Source: Propionibacteriaceae bacterium
Lineage (GTDB): Bacteria; Actinomycetota; Actinomycetes; Propionibacteriales; Propionibacteriaceae
Assembly (NCBI GenBank): GCA_030544185.1
Contig: JAUNRO010000184.1
Location: 1 to 6,443 of the forward strand
Direction of reading: 5' to 3'
DNA length: 6,443 bases
Under the pieces are notes generated by a model. The model did not search any database. It worked only from the letters and a program-made list of their open reading frames with translations, and was not told where the DNA came from. This document shows, piece by piece, positions 1-5,785 of this stretch; the first letter of the stretch is position 1, and each line of letters begins with the position of its first letter. A program made the position numbers and the translations under genes.

Positions 1-16
1 CATATCTTTCCTCTTG
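1..16 (-). promoter_or_regulatory. Ribosome-binding site and start codon of a minus-strand gene running off the left edge
   Basis: Read on the minus strand, this stretch is CAAGAGGAAAGATATG. A good Shine-Dalgarno core (GAGG) sits 6 bases before an ATG whose last base is window position 1. The coding sequence itself lies outside the window, so nothing can be said of its product. The first 30 bases are clearly more AT-rich than the rest of the window, as expected just upstream of a start codon. The gene points the same way as the DUF805 pair and may be transcribed with it or from its own promoter. The call rests only on the SD plus ATG. Confidence 0.45.
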
Positions 17-82
17 TCAGAAATATTCCGGACACGGTGTGGCCCGAATGGATGCTAGCCCGCCCGCTGGCTCGCTGGCCGT

Positions 83-96
83 GGATGTCGTCATCC
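83..96 (-). terminator. Small hairpin downstream of the DUF805 pair, possible weak terminator
   Basis: A perfect 5-base-pair stem (GGATG/CATCC) with a 4-base loop lies about 40 bases beyond the stop codon of the second DUF805 gene. No run of U follows it in the direction of transcription and the stem is short, so termination is only a possibility. The 133-base gap holding it (positions 4-136) has no other gene that I can support. A TANNNT box on the minus strand at 52-57 (TAGCAT) could serve as -10 for the off-edge gene, but I see no matching -35. Confidence 0.2.
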
Positions 97-136
97 GGGA
101 GCGCCAGTCGCAGGACTTGGATAGCGCACCGCGGGG

Positions 137-700
137 TCACGAGATTGCTGGCTGACGACCATCGGGATGGTCATAACGAATGCCAGCGGGGCTGCTGGGT
201 TGCAGGCTGAAGATGAGAACGACGATGGAGCCGATCCCCGTGAGGTTGAGCAGCGTCCACCATCCCGAATAGCCCGCATCGTGCAGCCTCCGGACCTGGA
301 GGGCGAGCATCGGGATCATCGCGGCCAGGAAAATGAGCCCCAAACCCGGGATCCACGCCACCAGCATGGCCAGCACGCTCCACAGGGCGACCCACCAATA
401 CTCCGACAGCGATGCGCGCCCGTGGAACGTCGCATAGTTCTTGAACAGCAGCTGGCCCGCCTGAACGAATCCGACTCTGGGCCGCGGGGGATGCTGCCGG
501 CTGTAGCCCGCTGCCATCGGCCCACCGATCAGCGGTGCATATGGCTGGGGACGGGCCGGCAACGGATTCCAGCTGGCCTGTTGATAGCCGGGGGAGCCGA
601 AGGGATCCCTGGTGACATAGCCGCTGGGTTCGTTCGGGTGGTACGCCCCGGTGGGCGGCCGGTCGGGCTGGTCGTGCGGCCCGTAGTTCTGCCAGCTCAT
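137..700 (-). CDS. DUF805 family membrane protein (shorter paralogue)
   Basis: This 187-residue protein is a DUF805 membrane protein; the family's biochemical role is not established. Residues 1-75 are a hydrophilic tail rich in Pro, Tyr and Gly (for example NYGPHD near the N-terminus). The DUF805 core follows: FKNYATFHGRASLSEYWW (86-103), a hydrophobic stretch giving two closely spaced membrane segments (about 104-136), the signature QVRRLHDAGYSGWW (135-148), a third segment (about 149-167), and a PSSPAG-type end at 168-173. The ATG lies within ATGA, overlapping the stop codon of the upstream gene by 4 bases. No Shine-Dalgarno sequence precedes it, so translation probably depends on ribosomes finishing the upstream gene. 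It is a tandem duplicate of that gene but lacks about 29 residues between the GRAS and QVRRLHDAG motifs. The family assignment is secure; the function is unknown. Confidence 0.9.
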   Translation of the reverse strand: MSWQNYGPHDQPDRPPTGAYHPNEPSGYVTRDPFGSPGYQQASWNPLPARPQPYAPLIGGPMAAGYSRQHPPRPRVGFVQAGQLLFKNYATFHGRASLSEYWWVALWSVLAMLVAWIPGLGLIFLAAMIPMLALQVRRLHDAGYSGWWTLLNLTGIGSIVVLIFSLQPSSPAGIRYDHPDGRQPAIS

Positions 701-1455
701 CGCCAGAAGTCCGTGGCGGGCGCCGGCGGCGCGACGGTTGCGGGTTGGGTCCCGTTCGGGTTGTCATATTTCACGCCGCTGGGCGAGGAGGCCATGGCGC
801 ACATGATCAGCGGGACCAGCCCGGTCAGGCCATAAAGCCACGACATCAGGTGGAACAACGTGAAGAAACCCGAGAACCCGGCATCGTGCAAGCGCCGCAC
901 CTGCAGGGACAATGACGGGACCACCAGGCCCAAATAGGCGGTGGCGGCAATAGACAGCCAGGCCATGAGCCCGGCCGTGAAACCGCTGGTGGCGGAGGAG
1001 GAGCCGCTCTGGACTCCACCCGCGATGAGCACGACGAGGGGAATGGTGAGGATGATCCCGAGGATCAGGCCCCACAGCTGAACCCACCAGAACTCCGAGC
1101 GCGACGCCCGGCCGTGGAACACCGCATAGTTTTTGAAGAACAGCTTCCCCGCGTCGACGAAGCCGACCGCGGGCCGCGGCGGATGCGCTGCGTCGTAGTG
1201 ATACGCGAACCCGCCATATGCCGGGTGCGGGGGACCATAGGGTGCGCCGCCGCCCGGACTCTGGGCATAGGGGTTGCCGGCCTGAGAGCCATAGGGATCG
1301 TGACTCTGGCCATAACCGCCGGCCGGCGGGGCGGGATCGGGGGCGTACGGATCGGTGAAGCCGGGGGCCGATTGCGGCTCCCGACCCCACGGGTCCTGAC
1401 CGCCCTGACCGCCCTGGCCCCCGCTCTGTCCCTGGTCGTAGTTGCCCCAGTTCAT
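697..1455 (-). CDS. DUF805 family membrane protein (longer paralogue with Gly/Tyr/Pro-rich N-terminus)
   Basis: This 252-residue DUF805 membrane protein is the first gene of the minus-strand pair. Residues 1-95 are a low-complexity cytosolic-type tail of Gly, Gln, Pro and Tyr with recurring PY units (DPYAP, DPYGS, NPYAQ, APYGP). The core has FKNYAVFHGRASRSEFWW (107-124), membrane segments at about 125-147, 161-184 and 197-222, the QVRRLHDAGFSGFF signature (185-198) and ASSPSGVKYDNP (222-233). Between the first two segments is a Gly/Ser/Thr-rich loop (about 146-161) absent from the shorter paralogue. I chose the ATG at 1455 because GAGGGGG lies 5 bases upstream and because the protein then begins MNWGNY, matching MSWQNY of the paralogue. 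The open frame extends to 1557, but that stretch has no such support. The stop overlaps the next gene's ATG. Its function is not known. Confidence 0.9.
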   Translation of the reverse strand: MNWGNYDQGQSGGQGGQGGQDPWGREPQSAPGFTDPYAPDPAPPAGGYGQSHDPYGSQAGNPYAQSPGGGAPYGPPHPAYGGFAYHYDAAHPPRPAVGFVDAGKLFFKNYAVFHGRASRSEFWWVQLWGLILGIILTIPLVVLIAGGVQSGSSSATSGFTAGLMAWLSIAATAYLGLVVPSLSLQVRRLHDAGFSGFFTLFHLMSWLYGLTGLVPLIMCAMASSPSGVKYDNPNGTQPATVAPPAPATDFWR

Positions 1456-1460
1456 CGATA

Positions 1461-1467
1461 CCCCCTC
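1461..1467 (-). promoter_or_regulatory. Ribosome-binding site deciding the start of the first DUF805 gene
   Basis: On the minus strand GAGGGGG lies 5 bases before the ATG at 1455. It supports this start over the in-frame ATG 102 bases upstream. Confidence 0.75.
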
Positions 1468-1527
1468 ATCTTGGCTCCACCACAGTGACACATAACCGTG
1501 GGGTCGCAATTCAATCCCTCCGACGGC

Positions 1528-1549
1528 ACGGAGCACGATTTTGTTCCGT
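1528..1549. repeat. Imperfect 22-base dyad, candidate operator
   Basis: The sequence follows ACGGAnCAnnATnnTGnTCCGT, with 16 of 22 positions obeying two-fold symmetry about a central AT. The outer ACGGA/TCCGT arms are perfect. It ends 9 bases before the -10 box of the DUF5318 promoter, over the region where the -35 would be, which is typical of a repressor site. An alternative pairing of GACGG (1522-1526) with CCGTC (1546-1550) also exists. No regulator is recognised; chance cannot be excluded in GC-rich DNA. Confidence 0.35.
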
Positions 1550-1558
1550 CCAGCCACG

Positions 1559-1564
1559 TACGCT
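1559..1564 (+). promoter_or_regulatory. -10 element (TACGCT) for a probably leaderless DUF5318-PBP transcript
   Basis: TACGCT fits the actinobacterial TANNNT -10 consensus and is followed by 7 bases and then the DUF5318 ATG at 1572. Initiation at the usual distance would start the mRNA at or within a base of the A of ATG. No Shine-Dalgarno sequence precedes this ATG, which agrees with leaderless translation. A clear -35 hexamer is not visible. Confidence 0.5.
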
Positions 1565-1571
1565 TGGGCCC

Positions 1572-1991
1572 ATGTGGTCCCGCAGGGAGGTCATCGACTA
1601 CTCGCTGCAGCGCCGGAACACCCTGTCCGCGCTGCGGCGGCGAGTGCGCACCCTCACGCCGAACGACGCGTGCGATGCCGACCCCATGCTGATCCGCGCC
1701 GCGCTCCACCATGGGGAGGAGAGCGAGCGTCCCTGCCCGGTCTGCGAATCCGGCCAGATGGTCCTGCTGAACTATGTCTTCGGCGATCAGCTCGGCCAAT
1801 ATTCCGGACGCATCAAGAGCACGCCCGAGCTGGATGAGATGCAGGGCGAGTTCGGCGAGTTCAAGGTCTGCGTTGTCGAGGTCTGCACCGCCTGCGGCTG
1901 GAACCACATGATCCTGTCTTATCTGCTGGGGGACGGCGTGAAGCGGCGTCCACCGCGCCGCCAACCGACCGTCGAGGACATCTATGGCTGA
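1572..1991 (+). CDS. DUF5318 family protein with a Cys4 zinc-ribbon-like fold
   Basis: This 139-residue soluble protein resembles the actinobacterial DUF5318 family (Mycobacterium tuberculosis Rv0049 is the positional counterpart). The N-terminus MWSRREVIDYSLQRR is typical of the family. Two CxxC knuckles, C55-P-V-C58 and C105-T-A-C108, are spaced as in a zinc ribbon, with the conserved CGWNHM following the second. A metal-binding, non-enzymatic role is an inference; no function is known to me. The open frame runs back to an ATG at 1485, but I chose 1572 because the family N-terminus begins there and a -10 box lies 7 bases upstream. The gene overlaps the PBP gene by 8 bases and contains its ribosome-binding site, so the two are probably cotranscribed and translationally coupled. 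Confidence 0.87.
   Translation: MWSRREVIDYSLQRRNTLSALRRRVRTLTPNDACDADPMLIRAALHHGEESERPCPVCESGQMVLLNYVFGDQLGQYSGRIKSTPELDEMQGEFGEFKVCVVEVCTACGWNHMILSYLLGDGVKRRPPRRQPTVEDIYG
1974..1978 (+). promoter_or_regulatory. Ribosome-binding site of the PBP gene inside the DUF5318 gene
   Basis: GAGGA lies 5 bases before the ATG at 1984, within the last codons of DUF5318. This placement fixes the PBP start and points to coupled translation of the two genes. Confidence 0.6.
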
Positions 1992-4401
1992 CCGCTCACC
2001 GCACGACGAACCAACCCGCCGGACGCCCGCCCAGCCGCGGACCCCGGGCGGCGCCACGCGCAAGGCCGAGGGTTCCGCCGTCCCCGGGCGCCGTTGGTCG
2101 GTCCGCGCGCTCAAGGGTGTCACGGTCGGCCTGCTGATCGCGATGATCGCGGGGGTGATCGGCATCGGCGTCGTCTATACCACGATCGATATCCCCGACC
2201 CGAATGCCGAGTTCCGCGCGAACACGTCCTTCGTGACCTACGCCGACGGTTCGCAGATGGGCAACTTCGCGATCCAGAACCGCCAGTCGATCCCCTATGA
2301 CCAGATGCCGCAGTCGATGAAGGACGCCGCGATCGCTGCGGAGAACCGGACCTTCTGGAGCGACCGCGGGATCTCGGTGACCGGCATGGTCCGCGCGGCC
2401 ATCACGATCGCTCGCGGCGGTGAGATGCAGGGTGGTTCGACGATCACCCAGCAATACATCAAGATCCTCTATCTCAACTCCGAGCGGACGTTCGAGCGGA
2501 AGTTCAAGGAGCTCTTCCTCGCGGTCAAGATGGGCCGGCAGGTGCCCAAGGAGGAGATCCTCGAGGGCTATCTCAACACGATCTATTTCGGCCGGGGCGC
2601 CTATGGCATCCAGGCGGCCAGCAAGGCGTACTTCAATATCAACGCCGACCAGCTCGACGTGCCCCAGTCCGCCTTCCTGGCCACGGTGCTGAACAATCCA
2701 GGTGCGTTCAACCCGTCGGAGCCGGAGAACCAGCAGCGGATCCTCGACCGCTATCGCTATGTGTTGGCCGGCATGGAGGAGATGGGCACGGTCACCCCGG
2801 AGGAGGCGCAGCGCTTCAGCACCGAGCTGCCGGAGTTCCCCGAGGTGCCGCTCAATCGGAGGTACGCCGGACCGACCGGCTATCTGATGAAGATGGTCGA
2901 GAACGAGTTGGCCGCCAAGGGGTTCTCGGACACCCAGATCTCCGGTGGCGGGCTGCGGATCGTGACGACCTTCGACCCGGGCGCCCAGCGTGCGGTGGAG
3001 CAGACCGCGCAGAAATACACTCAGCTGGCGGCGGAGAACGCCCGGCCCAGGCAGGACCCGGCGGACCTGCACCTGGCGATCGCCTCGGTCGACAACGCGA
3101 CCGGTGAGGTCATTGCGCTCTACGGCGGCCCGGACTATGTCGCCAACAACCGGAACTGGGCGACCACCCCGCGCCAGACCGCGTCGACGTTCAAGACCTT
3201 CGCGCTGGCGGCCGGCCTGAAGGACGGCTTCAACCTCTACAACACCTTCTCCGGCAATACCTTCACCCCTCGCGGCGACTCGGTGCCCTCACGCAACCAG
3301 AACGGTCAGCAATACGGCGGATCGGTCAACCTCATCGAGGCCACCGCCAAGTCCATCAACACCGCGTTCGTCGACATGACCACCCAGATGAGGGACGGCG
3401 GGGAGAAGATCGCCCAGGCGGCCGAGGACGCGGGCCTGCCCCGCGGGGCCGGTTGGGACACCGCCACGAGCCGCATCGCCCTGGGCATCGCGGAGGCATC
3501 GCCGCTGAACATGGCGGGCGGCTATGCGACGTTCGCCAACAACGGCCGCGCCGTGGCGCCGCACGTCGTCCGCGAGGTGTTCGACGCCGACGGCCGCTCG
3601 ATCTATCAGGCCGACACCGAGGGCCGCCAGGCCTTCGAGGAGGGCGTCGCGCGGGACGTGACCTTCGCGATGCGCAACGTCGTCGAGGGTGGCACCGGCA
3701 GCCGGGTCGCCACCCTGGGCCGCCCGATCGCCGGCAAGACCGGCACCTCGGGGCTCAACGACGACATCATCTCCGCGTGGTTCGTCGCCTATACCAAGCA
3801 GATCTCGACGTCGGTGATGTTCGTCGCCGGTGATGACGGCATGGGCGGCCTGCACGCCTTCCGGCGGCCGGGCGACGGCACGTTCTATGGCGGCAGCTAT
3901 CCGGCCATGGTCTGGAACGAATACATGCGGTCGGCGACGAGGGGTCAGCCGGTCGAGCAGTTCGATCCGCCGGCCTTCGTCAACCGCAACAACTCGCGCC
4001 AGACCTGGCGCCCGCGGGCGCCGCAACCGCAGAATCAGAACCAGAACCGGACCCAGGCACCGCGGTCGACGTCCAATGCGACGACGCGATCCACCACCCA
4101 GGCGCCCACCCCCGGTCACCACCCAGCAACAGACGAGGGCTCCGGCCACCACCCAGCAGCCGGCCGCTCGCCAGCGGCAGACGACCCAGCCCACCACGCG
4201 GGCACCGGCACAACCACGCAGTCAGGAAGACAACGGCGCGGCAGCGACCCGCGAGACCGCACCGACCGGTTAGCGTCGGTCCAGCAGCCGCCTGAAGCGG
4301 ACGCGGAGCGGCGAATTCTGTCGGCCGGGCCCATTAGGCTGTGGCGCGCCCCTGTCGGGGAGGTGAGGAAGGATGCTGGTGGCCACCGATCGTCCGGTTG
4401 A
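1984..4401 (+). CDS. Class A penicillin-binding protein (bifunctional transglycosylase/transpeptidase), C-terminal tail apparently frameshifted
   Basis: This PBP polymerises lipid II into glycan strands and crosslinks their peptides outside the membrane; it is the positional counterpart of mycobacterial PonA1. A basic, Pro/Thr-rich cytosolic tail (1-44) precedes one membrane segment (about 47-66). The GT51 domain shows AAENRTFW with catalytic Glu120, QGGSTITQQ (149-157), the RKFKE motif (172-176) and EGYLNTIYFGRGAYGIQAA (194-212). The transpeptidase domain has the nucleophile in STFK (Ser401, Lys404), SIN (457-459) and KTGTSG (585-590). A low-complexity tail of Gln, Asn, Arg and Pro starts near 670. 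No PASTA domains are present. The frame as read gives 805 residues and runs 29 bases into the next gene, but after about residue 709 a one-base shift restores a Thr/Gln-rich tail ending at 4273, giving 762 residues. Both catalytic domains are intact either way. The first GT51 motif has Asn121 where Asp is usual (EDR). Confidence 0.93.
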   Translation: MADRSPHDEPTRRTPAQPRTPGGATRKAEGSAVPGRRWSVRALKGVTVGLLIAMIAGVIGIGVVYTTIDIPDPNAEFRANTSFVTYADGSQMGNFAIQNRQSIPYDQMPQSMKDAAIAAENRTFWSDRGISVTGMVRAAITIARGGEMQGGSTITQQYIKILYLNSERTFERKFKELFLAVKMGRQVPKEEILEGYLNTIYFGRGAYGIQAASKAYFNINADQLDVPQSAFLATVLNNPGAFNPSEPENQQRILDRYRYVLAGMEEMGTVTPEEAQRFSTELPEFPEVPLNRRYAGPTGYLMKMVENELAAKGFSDTQISGGGLRIVTTFDPGAQRAVEQTAQKYTQLAAENARPRQDPADLHLAIASVDNATGEVIALYGGPDYVANNRNWATTPRQTASTFKTFALAAGLKDGFNLYNTFSGNTFTPRGDSVPSRNQNGQQYGGSVNLIEATAKSINTAFVDMTTQMRDGGEKIAQAAEDAGLPRGAGWDTATSRIALGIAEASPLNMAGGYATFANNGRAVAPHVVREVFDADGRSIYQADTEGRQAFEEGVARDVTFAMRNVVEGGTGSRVATLGRPIAGKTGTSGLNDDIISAWFVAYTKQISTSVMFVAGDDGMGGLHAFRRPGDGTFYGGSYPAMVWNEYMRSATRGQPVEQFDPPAFVNRNNSRQTWRPRAPQPQNQNQNRTQAPRSTSNATTRSTTQAPTPGHHPATDEGSGHHPAAGRSPAADDPAHHAGTGTTTQSGRQRRGSDPRDRTDRLASVQQPPEADAERRILSAGPIRLWRAPVGEVRKDAGGHRSSG
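4093..4201 (+). repeat. TTQ-coding repeat in the PBP tail that changes frame once
   Basis: The unit ACCACCCAG (Thr-Thr-Gln) occurs at 4093, 4118 and 4148, with variants ACGACCCAG at 4181 and ACCACGCGG at 4193. Spacings from 4118 onward are multiples of three (30, 63, 75), but the step from 4093 to 4118 is 25. The first copy is therefore read as TTQ in the PBP frame, while the later copies read as HHP there and as TTQ one frame over. Such Thr/Gln/Pro tails are common on the outer face of actinobacterial PBPs. Confidence 0.75.
4109..4113 (+). other. Likely site of a one-base insertion (C run) in the PBP gene
   Basis: Five consecutive C fall between the first TTQ repeat (4093) and the first shifted one (4118). 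Reading this run as four C gives ...TTQAPTPVTTQQQTRAPATT and continues to a TAG stop at 4271-4273. An extra base anywhere in 4102-4117 would have the same effect; the homopolymer is simply the likeliest spot. Whether it is a sequencing or assembly error, a real mutation or slippage cannot be told from one sequence. Confidence 0.6.
4274..4372 (+). other. Probable true intergenic gap between PBP and GT87 genes
   Basis: If the PBP tail is read in the corrected frame, these 99 bases are non-coding. They contain a weak TANNNT box (TAGGCT, 4335-4340) without a recognisable -35, and a short CCCC-TGTC-GGGG hairpin (4349-4360) whose 3' arm is the start of the GT87 Shine-Dalgarno. The raw PBP frame instead translates this stretch into sequence with no resemblance to a PBP tail. 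Confidence 0.5.
4357..4363 (+). promoter_or_regulatory. Ribosome-binding site of the GT87 gene
   Basis: GGGGAGG lies 9 bases before the ATG at 4373, in a purine-rich leader. Its four leading G can pair with CCCC at 4349-4352 across a 4-base loop, which could slightly mask the site. Confidence 0.65.
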
Positions 4402-5785
4402 ACCGTTCGTCCGCGCCGTGACGCGCGTTGTCGGCGGCCCCTTGGGCCGGCACGCCGGCCAGGCGCCCCGCTGGTTCACCCCGGCCACCGTCGCGATCCT
4501 CTTCGCCACCGTCGGCTGGATGGTCGCAGTGGTCCGGCAGCACCCGTGCCGGCATCTGGAGCCCGGGCACGTGCCCAATGCCTTCGCGAACCAGTGCTAT
4601 TCGGACATTCCGGCGCTGTTCGCCGCCCGGGGACTGATCGACGGGAACACCCCGTTCTTCGACCGGGGGGCGTTCCCCGCGCTGGAATATCCGGTGCTCA
4701 CCGGGTGGTTCGTGGAGATCAACCGGCTGATCACGGTCGCCCTCGGCGCGCCGGTCGGCCCCGGTCTCGACGAGGTCCAGTCGATCACCGCGACCAACCT
4801 GTTCTATTCGGTCAACATGGTCGTCCTGTTCATCTTCTGGCTGATCACCGTGTTCGCCCAGGTCCACAGCGCGCCGGGGCGTGGCTGGGACGTGCTGATG
4901 CTCGCTGCCTCCCCGTTGGTGGTGCTAACGGGCTTGATCAACTGGGACCTGTTCACCCTCGCGCTCACCGCCCTCGGCGTGATGCTGTGGGCACGCGGCC
5001 GACCAGGCTGGGCAGGGTTGCTGTGGGGCCTCGCCGCCGCCGCGAAGTTCTATCCGCTGTTCCTCATGATCGGACTCCTAGCCCTCTGCCTGCGCAGCGG
5101 CAGGATGCGGGACTTCGGCCGGGCCGCCGGCATGTTCGCCGCCGGCTGGCTGGCCCCCAACCTGCCCGTGATGATCCTCGCCTGGGAGCCCTGGACGGTG
5201 TTCTGGACCTTCAACGCCGGGCGCGGCGCTGAGCTGGGCTCGATGTGGTATCTCCTGGAGCTCGGCGGCGGGGAGGTCCCCGCCGTGCGCGTGCTGTCCC
5301 TCCTTTTGCTGCTGGCGGCCCTCGCAGGCGTCGTCGCGCTGGTCCTGAAGGCCCCCCAGCGGCCGCGGCTCGCCCAGGTCTGCTTCCTGGTCCTCATGGC
5401 CGTCCTGCTGACCAACCGGGTCTATTCGCCCCAGCACGTGCTGTGGGTGCTGCCCTTCCTCGCCCTGTGCCGGCCCCGCTGGCGCGACTGGCTCATCTTC
5501 ACCATCGGCGAATGGCTCTATGTGATGGCCGTCTGGGGCCACCTGGGCGGCTATCTCGCTCCCGCCGTCGAAGGGCCCGACCGGCTCTACGGTGCGGCGA
5601 TCGTGCTCCGGTTGGGTACGCAGGTCTGGCTGGTCACCCAGGTCGTCCGTGACGTCTTGTCCCCCGAGCGCGATCTGGTCCGGGCCACCGCGGCCGGCCG
5701 GGGCTATGTCGACGATCCCTCCGGCGGAGTCCTGGACGGCGCGCCCGATGTCCGCTTGGGCCGCAAGGTCGAGGCTGCTGCGTGA
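4373..5785 (+). CDS. GT87 family polytopic membrane glycosyltransferase (Rv0051-like)
   Basis: This 470-residue multi-pass protein is a GT-C fold glycosyltransferase of the GT87/DUF2029 type. Family members such as PimE use polyprenyl-phosphate mannose to glycosylate envelope acceptors outside the membrane; donor and acceptor here are unknown. About ten to twelve hydrophobic segments run from residue 38 to 426. The first outer loop holds CYSDIP (75-80), whose Asp78 sits where the family's catalytic acid lies. Also visible are FDRGAFPALEYPVLTG (96-111), INWDLF (189-194), AKFYPLF (224-230) and YSPQHVLWVLPFLAL (351-365). A hydrophilic tail of about 40 residues ends the protein. A strong Shine-Dalgarno sequence supports the ATG. 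The stop overlaps the next gene in GTGA. Placement after the PBP matches mycobacterial Rv0051 and suggests an envelope role. The family is secure; the substrate is not. Confidence 0.88.
   Translation: MLVATDRPVEPFVRAVTRVVGGPLGRHAGQAPRWFTPATVAILFATVGWMVAVVRQHPCRHLEPGHVPNAFANQCYSDIPALFAARGLIDGNTPFFDRGAFPALEYPVLTGWFVEINRLITVALGAPVGPGLDEVQSITATNLFYSVNMVVLFIFWLITVFAQVHSAPGRGWDVLMLAASPLVVLTGLINWDLFTLALTALGVMLWARGRPGWAGLLWGLAAAAKFYPLFLMIGLLALCLRSGRMRDFGRAAGMFAAGWLAPNLPVMILAWEPWTVFWTFNAGRGAELGSMWYLLELGGGEVPAVRVLSLLLLLAALAGVVALVLKAPQRPRLAQVCFLVLMAVLLTNRVYSPQHVLWVLPFLALCRPRWRDWLIFTIGEWLYVMAVWGHLGGYLAPAVEGPDRLYGAAIVLRLGTQVWLVTQVVRDVLSPERDLVRATAAGRGYVDDPSGGVLDGAPDVRLGRKVEAAA

Larger units (their letters stand above)
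1456..1571. promoter_or_regulatory. Divergent intergenic promoter region between the DUF805 pair and the DUF5318-PBP operon
   Basis: These 116 bases separate two head-to-head transcription units, so promoters for both must lie here or overlap the gene starts. The rightward promoter has a good -10 candidate at 1559-1564. For the leftward unit I see only a weak candidate (TTATGT on the minus strand near 1490) with no convincing -35. The dyad at 1528-1549 sits between the two and is placed where a shared regulator could act. Confidence 0.6.

Noticed and set aside
167..835. Plus-strand open frame (222 residues) opposite the DUF805 pair
   Set aside because: It spans two clear DUF805 genes on the other strand and shows no domain, and the DUF805 motifs explain the DNA.
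1456..1557. N-terminal extension of the first DUF805 gene to an ATG at 1557
   Set aside because: The extension covers the intergenic region, lacks family resemblance and ignores the strong SD 5 bases before the ATG at 1455.
1485..1571. Upstream start for DUF5318 at 1485
   Set aside because: The family N-terminus begins at 1572, and the extra residues would come from the promoter and dyad region.
1996..3072. Long minus-strand open frame (358 residues) inside the PBP gene
   Set aside because: It is antisense to the conserved GT51 domain and its translation is Arg/Leu/Gly-rich with no recognisable motif, as expected opposite GC-rich coding DNA.
3289..4197. Minus-strand open frame (302 residues) opposite the transpeptidase domain
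   Set aside because: The plus strand carries the STFK, SIN and KTG motifs across this region; the antisense product is low-complexity Arg/Gly/Val with no family features.
3830..4273. Separate small gene in the frame ending at 4273
   Set aside because: Only its last part (from about 4103) looks protein-like, as the continuation of the PBP tail. The earlier part is an Arg-rich shadow of the transpeptidase domain, so it is not an independent gene.
4343..4350. GGCGCGCC palindrome as a regulatory site
   Set aside because: An eight-base GC palindrome is expected by chance in DNA of this composition and has no second copy in a meaningful position.
4546..5232. Plus-strand frame of 228 residues inside the GT87 gene
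   Set aside because: An out-of-frame shadow rich in Arg/Pro; the GT87 frame has continuous membrane segments and family motifs.
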